A stretch of DNA of 64,000 bases from Melampsora larici-populina 98AG31 (lineage: Eukaryota > Basidiomycota > Pucciniomycetes > Pucciniales > Melampsoraceae). This document shows, in pieces, positions 43,206-54,584 of this stretch; the stretch's first letter is position 1; every line of letters starts with the position of its first letter. The position numbers and the translations under genes were made by a program. Where the stretch lies: positions 994,071-1,058,070 of the forward strand of contig NW_006768768.1 in NCBI RefSeq assembly GCF_000204055.1, given 5' to 3'. The notes under the pieces were generated by a model that worked only from the letters and a program-made list of their open reading frames with translations, was not told where the DNA came from and did not search any database.

Positions 43206-44568
43206 GGCGAAGAAGTATACAAGGAGAATCGAAGGTGTTGAAAGTTTGAAATAAAACAAAAGGGAGAGAAGGAAGATAATAAAGATAATAGGAAAATAAG
43301 ATGACAACCAGATAGTCGAACGAAGAATACAAAGACCATAGGGAAAGAACGTGTCCCAACAAAGTAGAGACCTTCTAATGATAACGGTGACCTCAAAGAG
43401 ATCCGATCTCTGAGTATTGAGTATGAATATCATCCTCAGCTCTGGATAAACATGTATTATAGCCAGAGCTGAGGATGATATTCAACAATGTCGCCGTTTT
43501 TGAGGGAAGCTCCGCATCTCACGAGATGCGGAGCTTCCCAAGCTCCAAATCAGAACAAACTAAAACGTAAACTTGGAAGCACTTCATTAAAATGCTGTGC
43601 TTCAAAGAGAAATACGATTTATTATGTTTGTTGAGCTTGTAAATCGGCAGTCTCCAATACTTTTGTAAAGAAAGCAAAAGCACCACTCAACCCAATTAAT
43701 CGAGCTTTTTGAAGCACCTGAACGTAGTACATACGTAAACTAAATTTACTATAGCCTTGAGAATCATGTATTGAAGCACCACATTTCGCGAAATGTGGTG
43801 CTTCGCGAAAAGTGGTGCTTCAATACATGATTCTCAAACCCCAAAAGGAGTACCACATTGCGCGACATTATTGATTTTCAATAATCTCGCTGTTTTGGAT
43901 TGAAGCACCGCATCTCACGAGATGCGGTGCTTCAATACATGATTCACTATAACCTTGAGAATCATGTATTGAAGCACCACATTTCGCGAAATGTGGTGCT
44001 TCAATACATGACTCTCAAAGGCCAAACGGAGGACCACAATTCGCGAAATGAGGTGCTTCCCTACAGGGCTTGCAAACACTCAATATACTCACCAAATGAA
44101 GCACAATTTGTCAAACAACCTGAGAAGCTGATTTCTTACAAAATTTTTTGACAAGATTGAAATCTTGATGTCCAAATCACATCTTCTTGATCACGAAGTT
44201 GAAGGTATCTTTTTAAATCTGAGCAAATATAAGCCAATTTTGAAACACTATTAGGGTGTCATGATATCTTATAAGTCAATTCAATCAGATGTTAAAGCAA
44301 CAAGTGAAGAGGTTGTTCAAAATCAATTGAACAACCACTTCAAAAGGCCATTGGAAGGAAAAGAGAATTATCTTTGACGTGTAACCCTTGTGAGATAATA
44401 CTCAGTTCACTCACCAACTGCCAAGATTTCAAATAGAACCAACTTGTGTTTGACCTTGTGCAAGTCAACACCTCTTCCCTCTTCCCTCTTCAGCCCACTT
44501 CAATCCGATTTTGACTCACATCCAACAACATTCTTTTGCTTTATTTAACACCCCAAACAAATATAATC
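43206..44568. other. Intergenic region between the second and third genes of the large element
   Basis: Holds the second palindrome array (43505-44003) and the likely promoters of the two divergent genes starting at 43205 (-) and 44569 (+). A CT-rich tract (TTCCCTCTTCCCTCTTC near 44475) precedes the third gene. No other ORF is convincing. Confidence 0.5.
43505..44003. repeat. Second array of 34-bp palindromes (four copies, two sequence classes)
   Basis: The copies are 43505-43538 (GGAAGCTCCGCATCTC class), 43772-43805 (TGAAGCACCACATTTC class, centre GCGC-like, with a further half-copy to 43825), 43901-43934 (TGAAGCACCGCATCTC) and 43970-44003 (TGAAGCACCACATTTC). Arms co-vary: CCGCATCTC pairs with GAGATGCGG and CCACATTTC with GAAATGTGG, so base pairing is kept despite changes. 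ATACATGATTCTCA flanks several copies. Confidence 0.88.
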
Positions 44569-46500
44569 ATGCCACTTACACCAGCTCAGAGCCTGAGTGA
44601 GTTTTTGCTTGTCCGTTTTGGCCTGATCAGGTGCTGACCAAAGACTCAGACGATTTGATGGACTTATCGTTTGGACCCAATTTGGGGGGAGAGGGACTGG
44701 CTAATTCCCCCTCAATTGCTGTGTCTCTCCGTGATCTGAACAATCATAGACCCTTTGGTGAGTCACTCTCCTTTCTAATTCAACCCCCACCCCTTCCTAA
44801 TGTTTCGCCGCACCAGGATCCCGCGAGACACGTTATCCAGATGGGGACAGACATCGTCCTCGAACCAATAGGTCCCAGAGTCCCAATCGACAAGGGACCC
44901 TTTCCCAGAGTGAGAGGTACCCACGTGAAACTCCACCATTGGATAACCACGAGGGCATGAGCTACTCCCGACCACTTGCTGGAAGCAATCTCCAGGCATT
45001 TCAAGCTTTGTGCCAGGATGCCGGCTTGGATATCGACCATGAGTTAACCGCACAAAACCTTGCACAGGTGAATTTTGTCATTGTCTTTCCTTCCACCTAT
45101 ATTCAAACTGTGCTTTGCAGGTATACGGAGTGGACAATCAACACATCGCCCAATCCACGTTCCTGGCCCGTATCTTGGCGAAGCTATCCAACATGGAAAG
45201 CAAGGTAGATAGCCTCACCCTTGAGGTTGCCAACCTGAAGGACACTGTTGAAGAGGCGTTGACCACGGCTACAAACCACCCAGAGGAGGCCACTAATAGG
45301 ACCAACAATGCTCCCGTTGTTTCCCAAGCTGTTTGGGTGACAAGCAAAGAGCTCAACGTAAGCCAAAACCTAAGCATTCCACTCTGTTGAAACTGATGCA
45401 GGTTGAGGTTACAGCAACTGATTGTTGGGAAAGCGATGGAGATGATCACTAATCCCATCTTGGAGGCTTACACCGCTGTGGACACTGGTGGTCGTGGTCG
45501 TCGTGCGGGAAAAAAATCCAGGGGGTTTGGCTGCCCCATTCCCTATTCAACACCATCAAAGTGCGTCATAAGAACTCATTTTATTAGGTATACCTTCACA
45601 CAGTGACATCAATTACCCACGGTATCAGCAACATTGCAACAGTCAATCTCCAGCATGGAAAGCGGATCACCTTCCCCCCAAAAACCTAGGTATCACCGAT
45701 GCAACAGCTACCAAGTTATATTACAAAGCTATCAGAAATCATTTGAAACATGTGCGTGAGAGGTATCACAAGTTGGTTAGTACTTCAATTCAAACCAATT
45801 GAGCATCGCCCTCATCCTATTTGCGCTGATATTAATCTGAAGCTTTTGACCGGCATTGACGAGTATCACAATTCCAGCCACGGAGAAGGAGACGGGGCAC
45901 GTGAGGGTGAAGGCGAAGGCGAAGGAGATGGCAACAGCGAACCACGCGAAGGCGAAGGCGAATCCAGAATTGTGGTACCTTACATAGAGGATCTGATGTA
46001 CTTGGTCAGTCAGTATTGGGTCAAAGTATATCTAAACCGAATCTGACATGGGTGCATTACTAGATTGCCCAAAAATTTGACACCGTTGGCAAACATGCAA
46101 ACTCCGCCTCGTTGTGGGCGTCCACCTCGGGTGCTACGCGCGCCAGGCTAGCATACTTGGTCAGTGTGCTCTTTTTGGTGTCCCCCACACGTGTTCAGAA
46201 ACAACTGACGCTGTAATTATCATCCCGAAGCGGCGCGAAGCAGCACGCATCTACCAAATTGGCCGAGGCTCCAGCTCTATATGGGACGCGGTTGATGGAC
46301 AGCTGAACGTTTTGAGATCAAAACCGGGCAATTATTCGGTTTCGTCAGTTTTTTCTTCCTACTGTCGTGGAATCAATGTATTTGAACTGACGCGATCAAA
46401 TGATGCAGGTTTTATAGCCTGGTATATGCCAAAGATAAGAAGGTTTTTACTGGTAAAACAACCTTTGTTGAGGTGAAGAAAAAATATGACTTCAAGTTGC
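44569..46500 (+). pseudogene. Third gene of the 18.8-kb element, decaying
   Basis: ATG 44569 opens a short exon (MPLTPAQSL). Coding sequence resumes near 44641 with DSDDLMDLSFGPNLGGEG, then DNHEGMSYSRPLAGSNLQAF, and after an intron with CAG near 45120, VYGVDNQHIAQSTF followed by a coiled coil (MESKVDSLTLEVANLKDTVE). Further pieces near 45410, 45700 and 45860 (a GEGEGEGDG repeat) need frame changes. The region to 46476 has scattered weak coding signal. Function unknown; a coiled-coil accessory protein of the element is the best description. Confidence 0.4.
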
Positions 46501-47034
46501 CATCGGACGTCGAGATCATCGCTGGTATACCGCTACAAGCCACTCCTGAGTGAAGTTTCGAGGTCAATCACAGGGAAAGGGCCAGCATCGCTTGGAATTT
46601 TAATCTACCCAGCCAATTGTGAATCCGATCAAGCTATCAAATATCTTGTTTTCCAAACTGTCTTCTCTCTTTTTGCAATATGATGATGATGACCCAGATC
46701 ATCATCTTTCTGTGCCTAATCGTGAGCGCATGGCTTGATCGCCATTGCCGAGTCAAATCTATATTTTGGATTGCTGAGCTGTAAACCTGGGCGGGGATGG
46801 ATGGATTCAGGGCTCACGCGGCACCAGGTGCGGGTTATTCTATCGGGGCCAACCCCCCGTGACCGCCATCCGGCAGACCAATTATGGCCTTATGGCGGTT
46901 TAGCGGCGGCCTGTGGGCCGCACCACCTACCGCCAAGTGGCGGTCGACCGCTGGGACCGGTCGAAATACGGCCTTGGTGCATTTTGGAATTGACCGCCTG
47001 AAGTCGGACCCCTAAGGCGGCCTGGAGGTGGTCT
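46501..47034. other. GC-rich right subterminal region
   Basis: No gene. From about 46780 GC content rises sharply, with repeated GGCGGT/ACCGCC and CGGCCT motifs in both orientations leading into the right TIR. It mirrors the GC-rich left subterminus at 34.65-34.95 kb. Confidence 0.6.
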
Positions 47035-47094
47035 CGGCCGTGCCGCGGTGTATAAACCCCGGCACGTGGGACTTAGTTAAGTTTGCGTATATCC
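47035..47094 (-). repeat. Right TIR and 9-bp target duplication of the 18.8-kb element
   Basis: TIR 47035-47085 (inverted CAAACTTAACTAAGTCCC...GGGGTTTATACACC), directly followed by CGTATATCC at 47086-47094, which matches 28308-28316. It also serves as the uninterrupted reference for the insertion of the RecQ/DUF6589 element into the left TIR. Confidence 0.82.
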
Positions 47095-47347
47095 GGTATT
47101 TGCCATCGTCTGTAAGTTGAGTTTTGGGATATAGCGGCGTGCTTCAAATCTCCGCAAATTCAACTTTGCTTCTCCTCGCACTCCTCGCATAAGCTCTGAG
47201 TACATATATGTATAAGGGCAGGGAAGGGTGTTGGACCTCGCAAGTCTCCCTCCAAAAATCACATTCGGTCAACCTAATTCGCTTTGCATTGATCTCACCA
47301 AGTTCCAGTCCTACCTTTCTTTGACTTCGTTACTTTTGATCTCGGAT

Positions 47348-49972
47348 ATGGCTACTGCAGATGACGGAGCCGAAGTGCAGAATCTCAATGCTCTACTGCA
47401 AAAGTCTCTTTCGGTTCTAAACTTCAAGCCTGAAATAAGCTTGGCCTCATTGATGCCCGGTGTATCTGCTGCCTCTGCTGAAGCCACTCGTGCGGCGCTC
47501 ACTGTTGAGTCCAATGATGATTCTCTCAAATCGCTGAACGATGATGTTATTGTCCAAACTGCTTGGCTAATTCTGTGCTGCTACGTTCTTCACAGGAAAA
47601 TACGGAAAAATATCATTGCTTTTTTAATGACATGCACTTTCACAAGTTCGTCAGTTTCATAACATAAGTCCACTCCTGCCGCTACTGATCAGATGATCCT
47701 ACTTCATTTAGTCATATAGCTCATCATCTATTGGCGATGTATGCGCTTGGTGCACCGCCGGCCTTGATCAAGGTAAATGGCCTGGCCTGACCGAAGCCTT
47801 TTGACTATTTCTACATACGTGATGAGTCGGCTCACATCGCATTTTTTTCTCCAAGGCCGCTTTCGAGACAGAAGCCCTAGAACAAGTCTGTCAGCTTGGT
47901 TCAATCCACAACTTTGCCATTGCTAAGAGTGCAACAGGTTGACTGAAGCAATTTGTTTCTCAGAGACCTGCGCTCTCACCGCCATCGGGTGAAATGTTTA
48001 ATGAGAAAAATTGGACTATACACTTGGGGGATGATAAGTTTGTCTTCAGAATCTCTTTATAAGACTGGATGACGGAAAGAATTTCTAACTTAAAACTGCG
48101 CAGATACTATCCCAGGTACTTGTCCTTCTTTTCCGCCGAGGTTGCTCGGTTAGGCGCCATGAATGCGGTAGATCATTATGTCTTTCGCCAAACTGAAGGA
48201 GATATGCTGAATCGGTTAGCAAATCGGTTCGATCGCTCCGTTGCCCTCTGACTATGCTAATGATGCGCACGTTGCTTGTGTGATTATCTGCCGATGTGAA
48301 CACAAGATCTTTGGGAGGCGTTTATCATCCTAGTTAGTGTTTTTTGACGTTTTCTTTTCGGATTGTGGCTCATGATGCTTTTCCCTTGCAGTAATTCATG
48401 TACGCCGAAGAATTTGAATTGATCCTTCCCATACCAATGCTCATGTTAAAATGCGCCTCTAGTGGGGTTATGGTCTTGAATTTTCCGTCGACGGCATCGT
48501 AGCGGAAGGTGAATGCTTCAATCTTTGTCCTTGATGATTGATCGAATAGCAATTCTGTCTGCACGGCCAACACAGGTCTTGCGATTGCCGCCGTCCATTC
48601 TACCGAGTACAGGAAGTTGCAGTTCAACAATTTAATCAAGATCTCACAGGAACTTGAAGGATCTAGCGTCATAGGATATGACAATTCGAACAACAAACCT
48701 AACTTTCAAGCTACTGTACAACAGCTCAGGTTGCATGAGGTCACCTCTCGCGCTCGTCAAGCTTCCAAAGGCCTGACCGCATTTGAGGTTCTTATTCTCC
48801 CTCTCCAAATGTTTATCATTTCGTTCGCGCTGCTGACATCACGTTGATCGATTCTAAAACTGTTATTCTGGTAAATTAGATCCTCCACAGGGTGGCAAAA
48901 GATCCAAAATTGGAAACGCCACAAAACCGTCCATCAGATCTGCTAGGGTCCCTCATCGATACCTGTGAAATAAAGTCGAATGAAATATTACATTGGACTG
49001 ATCAATGGCATTTCCAACCTAAATTAGACTGGACTGAAATAGTAAGCAAAACTGAGGAGGTAAGAGTTTCCAGAAGCAGAATTTGGAGACCAAGATTCAT
49101 TTTAAGGAACACTTTCCCTGTTGCGTAATTGTCCGCTCTAGTTGTGCTGGCTGGTCGTTGCAATTTACGCCTCCAGCTACCACGATGGACCATCACCATA
49201 TCAGCTCGACTTTCTTATGTCAGCATGTTCTATTTGCTTGATTTCGACCTGCTCGTTGAGAGGAGTGTTGACACATTCATTTTCTGGTGTGATCACAGGT
49301 TACATTGCGTCACTTCTTGCATATCTCTCCCAACGATCCTCCAGAACTTATCCAAAGCATCTCAAAAGGTGCTGCTCACAAGTTACTTTCGTGTATGTTT
49401 TTTCTCTGATTTGACCTCATACTTGTAGATTGATGTAAGGCTTGTGTTCACACCAATCAGTCCGTCATTGCGCTTTGGGTTTCACGGGGACGTCGACCAC
49501 TTCACCTTTCCCAAGATTTGGGAGTTAAAAGCGTGGATCCGCACGAGGTAGAGAGTAGCAAAAAGTGGCCAGCATTGATCTCTATTGCAATGGCCCATTC
49601 GGATGAACACGTTACAAAGGTAAGCTTCGAACTAGTTCATACCGAGCCGACCACTGTGGTAATGTGCCATGGTCAGAGTATTTATAAACGTATTTTTCTC
49701 AAAAATTAGGTCATCCGTACGCTTGCTTGGGCTTCCCAATTATTCGGGCGGGCATCGCGGGGTGTATACGCCTGCGAATTTCCGGGCTCGGATGAACTGG
49801 ATGGCAGTATCTTTTATCGCGTACGTCAAATATCTGGGTTGAGATCTTGTATAGATCATTAACAACTGTGATGCATGTCTAGGCTGCGTTAAAAACCTTT
49901 GATAAACAAGGGTGGATTCGCGATATAAGAACTGCAGACCGCGAGTTCACTTGGTTGGAACATCAGCGCTGA
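47348..49972 (+). pseudogene. Questin-oxidase-like protein (DUF4243 family), damaged
   Basis: Questin oxidase (GedK type) performs Baeyer-Villiger cleavage of anthraquinones; many fungal homologues have unknown substrates. Family landmarks appear in order: MATADDGAEV start at 47348; HHLLAMYALGAPPALI near 47730; EKNWTIHLGDDKFVF near 48005; YYPRYLSFFSAEVARLGAMN near 48105; WGYGLEFSVDGIVAEG near 48460; KKWPALISIAMAHSDEHVTK near 49560; then VIRTLAWASQLFGR and a final exon after CTAG reading ALKTFDKQGWIRDIR...WLEHQR to TGA 49970-49972. Several joins between 47.6 and 49.4 kb need frame changes or cross stops, more than introns easily explain. The family call is good; functionality is doubtful. The large element inserted about 255 bp upstream of its ATG. 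Confidence 0.65.
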
Positions 49973-51388
49973 ATGTTTCAATTTTTTATCCATATTTTTC
50001 TTAGTAAGAAGATTTTATATTTCTGTTTCAATTGTAGATTAGAGCTTTCCAGCGCTGCACTTTCCTCCCTCACGCTCAATGTGAGTATGTACGTCAACTT
50101 GAAATTTTGTGCGCAATTTCTTTCTCCAAATAAGACGTCTCTAAAAGGCGCAGCCATGAGCAAGAAACTACATTGAGTTTGACCAGTTTACACACTTCAA
50201 TTTTTGCCTTTGGGGGTACCAGAGATCTGACTGTGAAGTCGTCTCTGTAAGGCGCATGGGAGTGCCTGGAGATATTTTATTGTGGAAATGGGTTGAATTC
50301 TACACCCAACGCAACACCAGGGACTAATCAAGGTACTCACACGGAGATGAGAATGACCAGCTTGTAATTTTTGCTCTCCATGCGCTTTTTGGGTCAATGG
50401 TTTTTCCTGATCTTGAGCTTCAATCATTAGCCCTGTTTTTTTGGTATCATTACGGGATGACTTCACACCTCAGGAATCATCAAGTGCAAAACCTGATTGA
50501 AGAGAGTCACAGCGACCAGAGTTGTGACTTCCTTTGATTGCAAGTCATGTTTTCCTTGGGCTCCCTTCCTGTTGTCCACTCAGTAACACAGCCCTTCATT
50601 TGTCACTGTTCCTTTCATCAGAAATAACACATCATTTGTGACCAACACTATGGAGTAATACAAGGAAGATTAACAGGAAAAATTATGTGCCCCACACAAT
50701 TGAAAAAGGAAGCACAGAGTCTTGGGAGGCAGAGCGGGAGCCACGGTCACTCTCAGCATATGAGCATGAGCTACATTCATATATAGATGTTAACTTGAAG
50801 TTAACTCGAATGGATGATAGGAGCAGAGCCTGAGCAAAATTAGCAAACCTATGACAAACAAGACTCACATTGGAAGACATTCACAACTCTCTTAAATCAG
50901 GTTTGGCACTTAATAATTCCTGTAGTATCAGTACCTTGATTGAAAGAGTAAAAAATTGCTTGACTATCCTCAAGAATGCATAGGTACATGTTTTGGGATC
51001 AAGAAAGACTGAGTCAATCTCGCTGGAGACAAAAAGATCTGAGAAAAGTATATAAATTATTAGTATGGGATCCAGGAACCTGTCAACAGCCTAGCAAACC
51101 TATTTTCAAAATCAGCCTATTCAGCATCACCTCTATCTCTCATATAAGAAAGAAAACAATTGTTCAGCTAAGCTTGTGGTCTGTGGATATAAATTGAACT
51201 ATTTTTTTGGTGAAATGCTTGGAAAGATGTGAATAAAGCATATAAGTTGATGTTGATCATGTTGCAGCAACAACTCTATTGATCTGGAAACAATCTGAAA
51301 GAAACCTGCCAATTTTGGGAAAAATTTGTTTGCTCACAACATATTTAATGTACACATCTTGATTGTCTCCTGTGGTTGGCCTTGGGGC
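49973..51388. other. No gene seen
   Basis: Short ORFs without family signal on either strand, AT-rich intergenic DNA. Confidence 0.4.
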
Positions 51389-51667
51389 TGGCACAGGACC
51401 CCGGCATGCTCTTATAAGGGGTACAGATCCAAAAATGTGACTTTTGAGCTTGCTCGGAAACTTGTCCCTGGCTTTACCCATAGCTTTAAGACAGGTTTAG
51501 TCTTTTCAATCAGCTGTATTGGACTTAGCGACTCTGAAATTCAGGCAGAAACCGGTAAAATCCAAGAGAACCCTGTTTAATCCCATATGTCGTATCTCCG
51601 CGCGAGCTCAAAAGTCACAATTCTAGATCTGTACCCTTCATAGGAGCATACCGGGGTCCTGCTGGCA
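51389..51667. repeat. Fold-back repeat, about 67-bp arms
   Basis: The left arm (51389-51455) includes ACAGGACCCCGGCATGCTC, GGGTACAGATC and GTGACTTTTGAGC. The right arm (51601-51667) has the inverted forms. The spacer is about 145 bp. It ends exactly where the next fold-back element begins. Confidence 0.75.
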
Positions 51668-51671
51668 CTCA

Positions 51672-52122
51672 CACCGCGGGAATTAATTAGTTTGAACCCC
51701 GATTGAACCAAATTTCGGTGTCCGAGTTCGAAATTTCCTCAAATCGTGAATTTCGTTCACAATTTGTTTGCAATACGTTTGCCGATCTCCCTTGAGTGGT
51801 ACTCTGCTCGCCCCGAGTATGCACAGCTACATCATACAACAACAACGCCTTTCAACAACAGTCACCACAGATTCGCCGATGTGCAGAGCATCAAGACTGA
51901 GGATGCATGACAAAGGAAAGATGGCTTAATGGTCGGAAATGGGGTGGTTGTTGTATGTTGTAGCTGTACATACAAACGCGGGGCCAACAGAGTACCGCTC
52001 AAGGGCAATTGGCAAACCTATTGCAAACGAATTGTGAACAAAATTCACGATTCGAGGAAATTTCGAACCCGGACACCGAAACTCGGTTCAATCGGGTTTT
52101 GAACTAATTAATTCCCGCGGTG
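51672..52122. mobile_element. 451-bp fold-back MITE, CACCGCGGG ends, TSD TCA
   Basis: Starts CACCGCGGGAATTAATTAGT and ends with its reverse complement. About 180-bp arms pair with scattered mismatches (for example TTTCGGTGTCCG, CGAAATTTCCTC and TTTGCAATA in both). TCA flanks both sides (51669-51671, 52123-52125). CAC..GTG ends plus a 3-bp duplication again match the CACTA pattern. It interrupts or abuts the preceding fold-back repeat. Confidence 0.85.
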
Positions 52123-52828
52123 TCAGCCTGAAATTACAATTGACTATACTACCAAATATTGTACTCGCAACACAGTGATGGAACATCACAATGCTTGATC
52201 AGTGTAAAGATGTGTCTTGATTTGGCTAGAACTACTGGGAAGTACATGGTCACTTAAGCTACAATATACCACAGAACCTCCATTTAATTGAAGGCCTATC
52301 AGTATCACATACATATAAATCACATTAAAAGGCCACAAAGACAATTCGACTTGCGAGACAAAGTGTACTTCAGGTCATGGAAAAGTTTAACTCCATTGTA
52401 AATGTCTTGACAGCCCATTGAACCATTAGAACAAAATCCTACATGATGATTGGAAAGTTGAATGAAATCAATTATAAAAACTCAAGTCTATATACAATGA
52501 GAATCGAATGCATAAGTCGACGAATCTCAAAAGTCTAATTCAGCAGAGACCCTTGAAAAATCTTACACCTTTTGTGAGACCTTATGACTAGAATTATCAC
52601 AAAGTCATTACATATATACACACATACTTGCTTTGAGCCAGCTAACCTAGTGTCCCAGCGGGGCAGAAACCAAAGAAACAACAAAGCCTTTCAATCCTTA
52701 AGAAATCAACAAGTTCACTTTTAAAAACCAAAATCGTGACGAAAGAATTAAAATGTAATAATTGAATGTAAACCCAGAGAGACGTGGTTTTGAATTATCA
52801 GGCCTAAGTCTTACAAAAATGATCAATT
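52123..52828. other. No gene seen
   Basis: AT-rich spacer, likely the 3' flank of the minus-strand gene that ends at 52829. Confidence 0.4.
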
Positions 52829-53521
52829 TTAAAAGAAAAAGAAACGCCAAAACCTATTCAACGAAGAGCTTGTTGATTCTTCTTCTTGATGATCATCTTG
52901 ATTAAGTTCTACATTAGATTCTTCATCTCTAGATATCAAACTTTGTTCTTCAGTTTCTTGATCTGTTCCTACCAGAGAGTTTTCAAGCTGATCAGGTGAT
53001 GGTGCAGGAATAAGTATACTAGCATCAAAAGACGATGAACTTTCTGTATCACATTCAGGAAGATCTCTTGATCCGTTTTGAGGACTTTTTGTTGTGTTAT
53101 TGAGATGGTTAATCTGAGGACTTCGTAGGGCTGGATCCCAATGTTCTCTTGGATCATTTTGGGATTGTAGACCATTAGATACTTCAATTGACTTTAGTTT
53201 CTTGGATTCGAAAACGTCGATTCGAGATGGTGATGGCCACTCAGAGGGTATCTTTGGTGCGGCTCCTGATGAGATGAATTGACTTTGGTGAACTTCAGAG
53301 CTGGTTGTAATACTTGCTACGTCCGGGCTGAACGCGCATCGAGAGGCTAGATCTGATCCTGGCATAGAAGAGCACTTGTTCTTTGCTGATAAGTTCTTCC
53401 TACGTCGCTTCGTTCGGCCTTGCGTAGCACGAGTAGGTGAACCCTCGACTGTATCATCTTGTAGTTCCCCCAACATTCGCTTCCGGGCGCTCAGTCTTGT
53501 GTTATATGGATGTGATGACAT
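52829..53521 (-). CDS. Hypothetical protein, basic N-terminus and Ser/acidic tail
   Basis: Uninterrupted 230-residue frame from the internal ATG at 53521 (MSSHPYNTRLSARKRM). A longer start at 53593 adds 24 mostly Ser/Phe residues and looks less likely. Residues 10-55 are strongly basic with a nuclear-localisation-like TKRRRKNLSAKNK. The rest is Ser, Gln and Glu rich, probably disordered, with an acidic stretch near the end (DQETEEQSLISRDEE) and a final FWRFFFF. No domain recognised. An intact, probably nuclear host gene, first of the gene-rich right part. Confidence 0.5.
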   Translation of the reverse strand: MSSHPYNTRLSARKRMLGELQDDTVEGSPTRATQGRTKRRRKNLSAKNKCSSMPGSDLASRCAFSPDVASITTSSEVHQSQFISSGAAPKIPSEWPSPSRIDVFESKKLKSIEVSNGLQSQNDPREHWDPALRSPQINHLNNTTKSPQNGSRDLPECDTESSSSFDASILIPAPSPDQLENSLVGTDQETEEQSLISRDEESNVELNQDDHQEEESTSSSLNRFWRFFFF

Positions 53522-53593
53522 CTTGTGAAAATCGGATGGACTGGAAAAGGAGGATGTAAAAATGAACGATATAGAATGAAAATTGGTGATCAA

Positions 53594-54584
53594 CTTTGTA
53601 ATAGAGTGGATGTTGAAAGTTCTAGTTAAACTTAGGGGTCAGTCAGGGTCTGTCTCGCTCAAAGAGTTTGTTTGTTGGTTGCAATTATAAGGTTTTTTTT
53701 TCTGTGTAACATACATGGAAGCATCCTCTGAGAACAATTACTTTTCTTTAAATGTCTTTTTGGCTTTTTTGGGGAACAATTAATTTCAGTTAAAGGGACA
53801 GGAAGAATCAGAGTCGGATGCCAATGATAGGATCTCCAAAGCATATAATTTAGCCTTGATGCATAAGCAAAATACCAAATTAGTCATTTTGCGATCAAGA
53901 GAAGCCGGAACAAGAATCAACATGCTTCAACCAAACGAGACGGTTCATGAACGCCGGAAATGGGATCACCTGTCGATTCGGAGATCAGAAGGCGCTTGAC
54001 CGTTTCCGTACGGCGTTCACGGTAAGCGGGCGACGCGGAACGCCGTGGTCGAGAAATGCCACCGGCGATGACTTCCTTTTGATGCAAGACTAAGTTTTTG
54101 GGCTCACCATGCCCGGATCAAAGCCGAGACAACTTAGTAAAAATGTTATTGAGCATTGACAACGGACATCTCTACCAAAACCTTCATCTGGTCTAATTCC
54201 TTCAAAGGCTAGTAACTGGCTTATGATCACTTCGATGATTCTGACCATGACAAATTCTGGGAATAATCATCAACAGTTCTATGGTACATAAAACATTCTG
54301 ATGTCACAGAAGGTATATGTACCACCACCACTTCTTCGTAGCTCAGCATCCAACTCACTACATCTAAAGCCTTGCTTTAAGATCGTAGGTGGTTTTTCAC
54401 AGAGCAGAGCAGATTTCAGCACGCCTTTCCAAGTTTTCTTTGTTGATACCACTTGTCGGCAATGCTAACAACAGCCGTCATACTGAATGGTCTCTTTAGC
54501 TATAAAAAAGCCAACCACTCACTTCATAGCTACACAGCCTTCGGGTCTCGTTGTTGTCTTCCTAATAGAGGCCGAGGTAGGACT
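53594..54584. other. No gene seen
   Basis: Intergenic. A short GC-rich patch at 53940-54075 (repeated GAACGCCG / CGGCGTTC) stands out from the AT-rich background but has no ORF and no tRNA fold that I can find. Confidence 0.4.

Larger units (their letters stand above)
28317..47085. mobile_element. 18.8-kb TIR element with 9-bp TSD, carrying a Tnp2-like transposase
   Basis: The left end is CAAACTTGACTAAGTCCCAC. The right end is the inverted form of CAAACTTAACTAAGTCCCAC. The match continues through CACGTGCCGGGGTTTATACA and, once the nested element at 28352-34649 is skipped, through CACC-CGGCAC-GCC to about 51 bp. The 9-bp CGTATATCC flanks both ends. Inside are the transposase (34959-39317, +), a second gene (43205-40180, -), a third (44569-46500, +), two arrays of 34-bp palindromes and GC-rich subterminal DNA. 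Without the nested insert the element is about 12.5 kb. A 9-bp duplication is typical of MULE-type elements, not CACTA (3 bp), so its superfamily is open. Confidence 0.72.

Noticed and set aside
39334..44003. Regularly repeated palindromes suggesting a CRISPR-like array
   Set aside because: The window is eukaryotic, the spacing is irregular, the spacers are related to each other and no cas genes are present.
48370..48696. Minus-strand ORF in the questin-oxidase-like gene
   Set aside because: The plus strand over the same bases carries the family motif WGYGLEFSVDGI, so the minus frame is a shadow.
54330..54360. CGTAGCTCAG resembling a tRNA D-arm
   Set aside because: No matching T-loop or acceptor stem within tRNA distance.
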